The notes beneath the pieces were generated by a model. It was given only the letters and a program-made list of their open reading frames with translations, made no database searches and was not told where the DNA came from. Made by a program: the position numbers and the translations under genes. From assembly GCA_043806735.1 (NCBI GenBank), contig JAZDGR010000149.1, forward strand, positions 1-26,055: a stretch of DNA of 26,055 nucleotides. The letters are read 5' to 3'. Source of the DNA: QYOJ01 sp043806735 (GTDB lineage Bacteria > Bacteroidota > Bacteroidia > Bacteroidales > FEN-979). Below are positions 22,681-26,055 of this stretch, piece after piece; positions within the stretch are counted from its first letter, which is position 1; each line of letters opens with the position of its first letter.

Positions 22681-23832
22681 ATGAGAGTAGGAATCGAAGG
22701 ACAGCGACTGTTCAGACCCAAAAAGCACGGAATGGATTTCGTTGCACTTGAACTGGTGAAAAATATTCGGCAGATCGATACAGAGAACGAATATTATATC
22801 TTCGTCAAACCGGATGAGGATGTGTGCCTCCAATCAACAGGAAATGTGAACATCGTGGAACTTGGCGGAGGCCCCTACCCTACGTGGGAGCAGCATGCTT
22901 TGCCGCATGCCGTAAAAAAATACAAATGCGACCTCCTCCATTGTACAAGCAATACCGCCCCCTTGTATAACCCGGCTCCTATGATCGTTACCCTTCATGA
23001 CATCTTTTACCTCGAGAATGTCAGCCTCTTCAACAAAGGTTTTTCGGCTTATCAGAAATTCGGGAATATGTACCGCAGGTATATTGTCCCAGCCGTCGTG
23101 AAAAGAGCCAAACGGGTAATCACTGTTTCCAAATCAGAGAAAAACCGGATTATTCACTTCTCCAAGTTACATGACAATCGAGTATCGGTGGTATACAACG
23201 GGGTAAGCCTGAATTTTAAACCTGTTACAAATCCTTCCGTACTGGACGAAGTCCGCGTGAAATACAAATTACCTGAACGATTCATTTTCTTCCTGGGAAA
23301 TACCGATCCTAAGAAAAACACCAAAGGAGTTCTTACAGCCTTTACGAAGTATATCCGGGAAACAAACGGTCAGATCCCGATCGTCATTGCAGATTATCCG
23401 CTAGAAGACCTGGAGCGAATCCTGTTGGAAATACATGAACCAGACATCATTCAGTATATCCACCGGCTTGATTACGTCAAAAACACCGACCTGCCGGGAA
23501 TCTACACCATGGCAGCTGTATTTCTTTACCCATCTTTCCGGGAAAGTTTCGGGATCCCGATACTGGAAGCAATGTCCTGCGGCACCCCGGTGATTACCTC
23601 CAACGTATTTGCCATGCCGGAAGTTGCCGGGGAGGCAGCTGTTCTGGTGGATCCGACGAATCCCTATGACCTGGCGCGTGCAATGCACCGGGTGTTGACC
23701 GAGCCTGGACTTAGCAAGAGCTTGTCAGAAAAAGGATTCGTGCAGGCAACCCGTTTCTCCTGGACCAAAATGGCAAAAGATTACATGGATATTTATAAGG
23801 AAATTGTTGAGAAAACCGCACGTCGTACTTAA
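22681..23832 (+). CDS. Glycosyltransferase family 4 (GT-B fold)
   Basis: 383 residues. N-terminal Rossmann domain start MRVGIEGQRLF with the acceptor-side loop; VTLHDIFYLEN (103-113) and RAKRVITVSKSEKNRI in the middle; GNTDPKKNTKGVLTAF (206-221) opens the donor-side domain; and FRESFGIPILEAMSCGTPVI contains the E-x7-E donor-binding motif (E288, E296), followed by MPEVAGEAAVLVDP. These are standard features of retaining family 4 enzymes such as mannosyltransferases. It probably adds a sugar to the growing repeat unit in the cytoplasm. The ATG at 22681 starts 21 bases after the preceding stop, with no strong Shine-Dalgarno sequence. It is followed 11 bases later by a further GT gene. Confidence 0.92.
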   Translation: MRVGIEGQRLFRPKKHGMDFVALELVKNIRQIDTENEYYIFVKPDEDVCLQSTGNVNIVELGGGPYPTWEQHALPHAVKKYKCDLLHCTSNTAPLYNPAPMIVTLHDIFYLENVSLFNKGFSAYQKFGNMYRRYIVPAVVKRAKRVITVSKSEKNRIIHFSKLHDNRVSVVYNGVSLNFKPVTNPSVLDEVRVKYKLPERFIFFLGNTDPKKNTKGVLTAFTKYIRETNGQIPIVIADYPLEDLERILLEIHEPDIIQYIHRLDYVKNTDLPGIYTMAAVFLYPSFRESFGIPILEAMSCGTPVITSNVFAMPEVAGEAAVLVDPTNPYDLARAMHRVLTEPGLSKSLSEKGFVQATRFSWTKMAKDYMDIYKEIVEKTARRT

Positions 23833-23843
23833 CCTATATCGAG

Positions 23844-25052
23844 ATGGAAAACAGGGATTTTATCATCTTCGGACTTCAAGCCTGGGATATTCCCATTGGC
23901 AGTACGTGCAAATACACCGCCACGGAAATTTCCCGCAAGAACCGGGTACTTTTCGTAAATCCGCCCCTGATGCGCAGTTCTTTGCTGAAGAATGCGGAAA
24001 GTCCGCAGGTTCAGAAAAGAAAAAGGATCCTGGAGGGGAAGGAACCCGATCTGATTCAGGTTTCCCCGAACTTGTGGGTTTTATTCCCCAAAATGGTGAG
24101 TGAGTCCATCAACTGGATCCCGGTTCATCAGATCTTTGATCTTTTAAACTACCTGAACGAGTGGACCCTTGCCTCAAAAATCAAAAAAGCTATCCGGGAG
24201 CTTGGATTTCATGACTATATCATTCTGAACGATAATTCGATGCTGACCGGCTACTTCCTGAAAGAGCTGCTCAAGCCCTGCCTCTATATCTACCTGCTCC
24301 GTGATGCAGTTACCCTGGTTGCCTACCATAAAAAGCATGGATCCCTGCTGGAACCTAAATTGATTGCCAAGTCGGATCTGGCAGTGACGAATTCAGACTA
24401 CTTCTGCAACTATGCAAAAAAGTATAATCCCAATTCATACATGATCGGCCAGGGCTGCGATGTATCCATGTACAGTGATAAAGACGGCACGCTTCCTCTC
24501 CCCGCTGATGTAACGGGGATCCCGCGCCCGATCATCGGTTATACCGGCGCCCTCACCACTATCCGCCTGGATCCGGGTATCCTGGTATATGTTGCGAAGG
24601 CACGGCCGGATTGGAGCCTCGTCCTGGTCGGACCCGAAGATACAGTTTTCAAAAACAGCGAACTCCATCAGCTTCACAATGTACATTTCCTAGGCAGAAA
24701 AGACCCGGATAAGCTTCCGGGGTATGTGAAATCGTTTGATATTGCCATCAATCCTCAGATCCTTAATCCCATTACGGACGTAAACTATCCGTTAAAAATT
24801 GACGAGTACCTGGCCATGGGGAAACCTGTAGTAGCTACAAAAACCACATTTATGGGTTACTTTAAAGACTATGCATGCCTGGCATCGACCTATGAAGAAT
24901 GGGTCCTTTGCATTGAAAAAGCCTTACTGGAACATTCTCCGGAATGGATTGCCAAATGGAAAGCATTGGCAGCGGAACATAGCTGGGAAAACTTTGTCGG
25001 AAAGATTTACGCTTTATCGATGAATATTGAAAACAAAAGGAAACCCCGATGA
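23844..25052 (+). CDS. GT-B type glycosyltransferase, tandem copy A
   Basis: 402 residues. Starts IIFGLQAWDIPIGSTCK, then RVLFVNPP; the donor domain shows NPNSYMIGQGCDVSMY (GQGCD at 202-206), IIGYTGALTTIRLD (231-243), LVLVGPEDTVF (259-269), and KIDEYLAMGKPVVATKT at 318-334, the sugar-nucleotide binding helix. It resembles GT1/GT4-like enzymes of teichuronic or capsular clusters; no closer name is justified. Its stop overlaps the ATG of the next gene (ATGA at 25049-25052). The two are paralogues. Most likely cytoplasmic, with a role in repeat-unit extension or chain modification. Confidence 0.85.
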   Translation: MENRDFIIFGLQAWDIPIGSTCKYTATEISRKNRVLFVNPPLMRSSLLKNAESPQVQKRKRILEGKEPDLIQVSPNLWVLFPKMVSESINWIPVHQIFDLLNYLNEWTLASKIKKAIRELGFHDYIILNDNSMLTGYFLKELLKPCLYIYLLRDAVTLVAYHKKHGSLLEPKLIAKSDLAVTNSDYFCNYAKKYNPNSYMIGQGCDVSMYSDKDGTLPLPADVTGIPRPIIGYTGALTTIRLDPGILVYVAKARPDWSLVLVGPEDTVFKNSELHQLHNVHFLGRKDPDKLPGYVKSFDIAINPQILNPITDVNYPLKIDEYLAMGKPVVATKTTFMGYFKDYACLASTYEEWVLCIEKALLEHSPEWIAKWKALAAEHSWENFVGKIYALSMNIENKRKPR

Positions 25053-26055
25053 ATCCTCATTGCGATATCGTGATCACCGGACTTCAGTCGTGGTATATGG
25101 CCATGGGAGGAAATATTGTCAATATGGCCAAAGAGCTCTCAAAGCAGCACCGGGTTCTTTTCGTCAATTATGCGGTTGACAGGCTTACTCTGCTTCGGCA
25201 ACGCCAGAGCATTGCCGTAAAAAAATACAAAGAGGTCCGCACTGACCCCTCTTCTTCGTTCGAACAGATCTCCGAAACGCTATGGGTTTATACCCCTGAT
25301 GTAGTTTTGGAATCCGTCAGCCAGATTAGACCCCGGTGGATCTTTGATCGTGTAAATGCGCTCAACATGAAGCGGTTTGGGAACAAGGTGAAACATGCGG
25401 TGCAGAAACTGGGATTCCGGGATTTTATCCTGCTGACCGACAGTGACTTTTACCGCAGCTTCAGGATAAAAGAGACACTCCACCCCTCCCTGCTGGTATA
25501 TTATATAAGGGATAATATGATTGCTACCGATTTTTTTCGCTTTCATGGCGCACGGATGGAGGAGGCCATGATACGGAAAGCGGATCTGGTAGCAGCCAAT
25601 TCGGAATTCCTGGCCGCATACGCACGAAAGTACAATCCCAACTCATTCTATGTCGGGCAGGGATGCGATTCGAAACTGTTCAATCCGGAGAAAGTCCTTG
25701 AAACTCCTGAAGACATGAAAAAGATCAGGGAGAAGTTCAAACCTGTAGTCGGATACATCGGCGCGCTGAGAAGTCTCCGGATCGATCTCGCGTTGCTGGA
25801 GTTTATTGCAAACAACCGTCCTGGATGGGCTCTTGTCCTAGTGGGGCCGGAAGATGAAGCCTTCCGGAGAAGCAAGCTGCATGACCTGCCCAACGTATTT
25901 TTTCTTGGCTCAAAAAAAGAGGCGGAATTACCCGGGTACGTTCAGGCGCTTGATGTTGCCATCAATCCCCAGGTATATAATGAGATCACACGAGGCAACT
26001 ATCCCCGGAAGATCGACGAATACCTAGCCATGGGGAAACCTGTTGTCGCCACAAA
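25049..26055 (+). CDS. GT-B type glycosyltransferase, tandem copy B (truncated by window edge)
   Basis: ATG at 25049 overlaps the previous stop; the frame stays open to the end of the window, giving 335 residues. It is colinear with copy A: DIVITGLQSWYMAMGGN, RVLFVNYA, YNPNSFYVGQGCD, VVGYIGALRSLRID, LVLVGPEDEAF, AINPQVYNEIT and NYPRKIDEYLAMGKPVVATK at the window end, which corresponds to about residue 334 of copy A, so the missing tail is about 70 residues. Two tandem copies with an ATGA junction suggest duplication and coupled translation. Sugar donor is unknown. Confidence 0.85.
   Translation, partial: MNPHCDIVITGLQSWYMAMGGNIVNMAKELSKQHRVLFVNYAVDRLTLLRQRQSIAVKKYKEVRTDPSSSFEQISETLWVYTPDVVLESVSQIRPRWIFDRVNALNMKRFGNKVKHAVQKLGFRDFILLTDSDFYRSFRIKETLHPSLLVYYIRDNMIATDFFRFHGARMEEAMIRKADLVAANSEFLAAYARKYNPNSFYVGQGCDSKLFNPEKVLETPEDMKKIREKFKPVVGYIGALRSLRIDLALLEFIANNRPGWALVLVGPEDEAFRRSKLHDLPNVFFLGSKKEAELPGYVQALDVAINPQVYNEITRGNYPRKIDEYLAMGKPVVAT

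Noticed and set aside
1..26055. CRISPR arrays, tRNA, rRNA, insertion sequences, integrase genes
   Set aside because: No spaced direct repeats, cloverleaf elements, transposase motifs or terminal repeats were seen on either strand.

Overview
The window looks like a chromosomal segment from a member of the Bacteroidota. The reasons are the gene order mutL - two rhomboid proteases - membrane-anchored EEP-family hydrolase - uvrB, the lack of clear Shine-Dalgarno sequences, candidate -7 boxes of the form TAnnTTTG, and family variants typical of that phylum (rhomboid with a short C-terminal acidic/basic tail domain, receiver-linked sugar transferase). No genus can be named from the sequence alone. 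No rRNA, tRNA, CRISPR array, insertion sequence or integrase was seen.

Layout. (1) Bases 1-5374 are a tightly packed housekeeping block on the + strand: the 3' end of mutL, two tandem rhomboid proteases, a membrane-anchored EEP hydrolase and uvrB. (2) Bases 5486-14225, + strand, are the first part of a surface polysaccharide locus: a single-domain response regulator, a sugar transferase carrying a degenerate receiver domain, a half-size TolC-like outer-membrane protein, a Wzc/Wzz-like inner-membrane protein with a LysM insert, a Wzx-like flippase, a family 2 glycosyltransferase, a WbqC-family protein and a PIG-L/LmbE deacetylase. (3) Bases 14234-19387, - strand, form a convergent operon read from right to left: O-antigen ligase/polymerase, O-carbamoyltransferase, membrane-anchored SGNH hydrolase, a remnant of a second SGNH hydrolase, a 49-aa DUF5989 (SxtK-like) protein and an SxtJ-family membrane protein. 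(4) Bases 19510-26055, + strand, hold five glycosyltransferases, including two tandem paralogous pairs; the last runs off the window.

Taken together, regions 2-4 are a Wzx/Wzy-type exopolysaccharide or O-antigen locus. The sugar transferase would load the first sugar phosphate on undecaprenyl phosphate, the glycosyltransferases extend the repeat unit, the flippase moves it across the membrane, the ligase/polymerase joins units, and the Wzc-like protein with its outer-membrane partner governs length and export. The carbamoyltransferase, deacetylase, WbqC protein and SGNH hydrolase would decorate the glycan.

The most unusual parts are the response regulator next to a sugar transferase whose own receiver has lost its phosphorylation residues; the half-size outer-membrane protein overlapping a LysM-bearing, catalytically degenerate Wzc homologue; and the SxtI-SxtJ-SxtK-like carbamoylation module. 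Two small items were found by hand translation of the minus strand: the DUF5989 gene at 14603-14752 and the SGNH remnant at 14760-14927.
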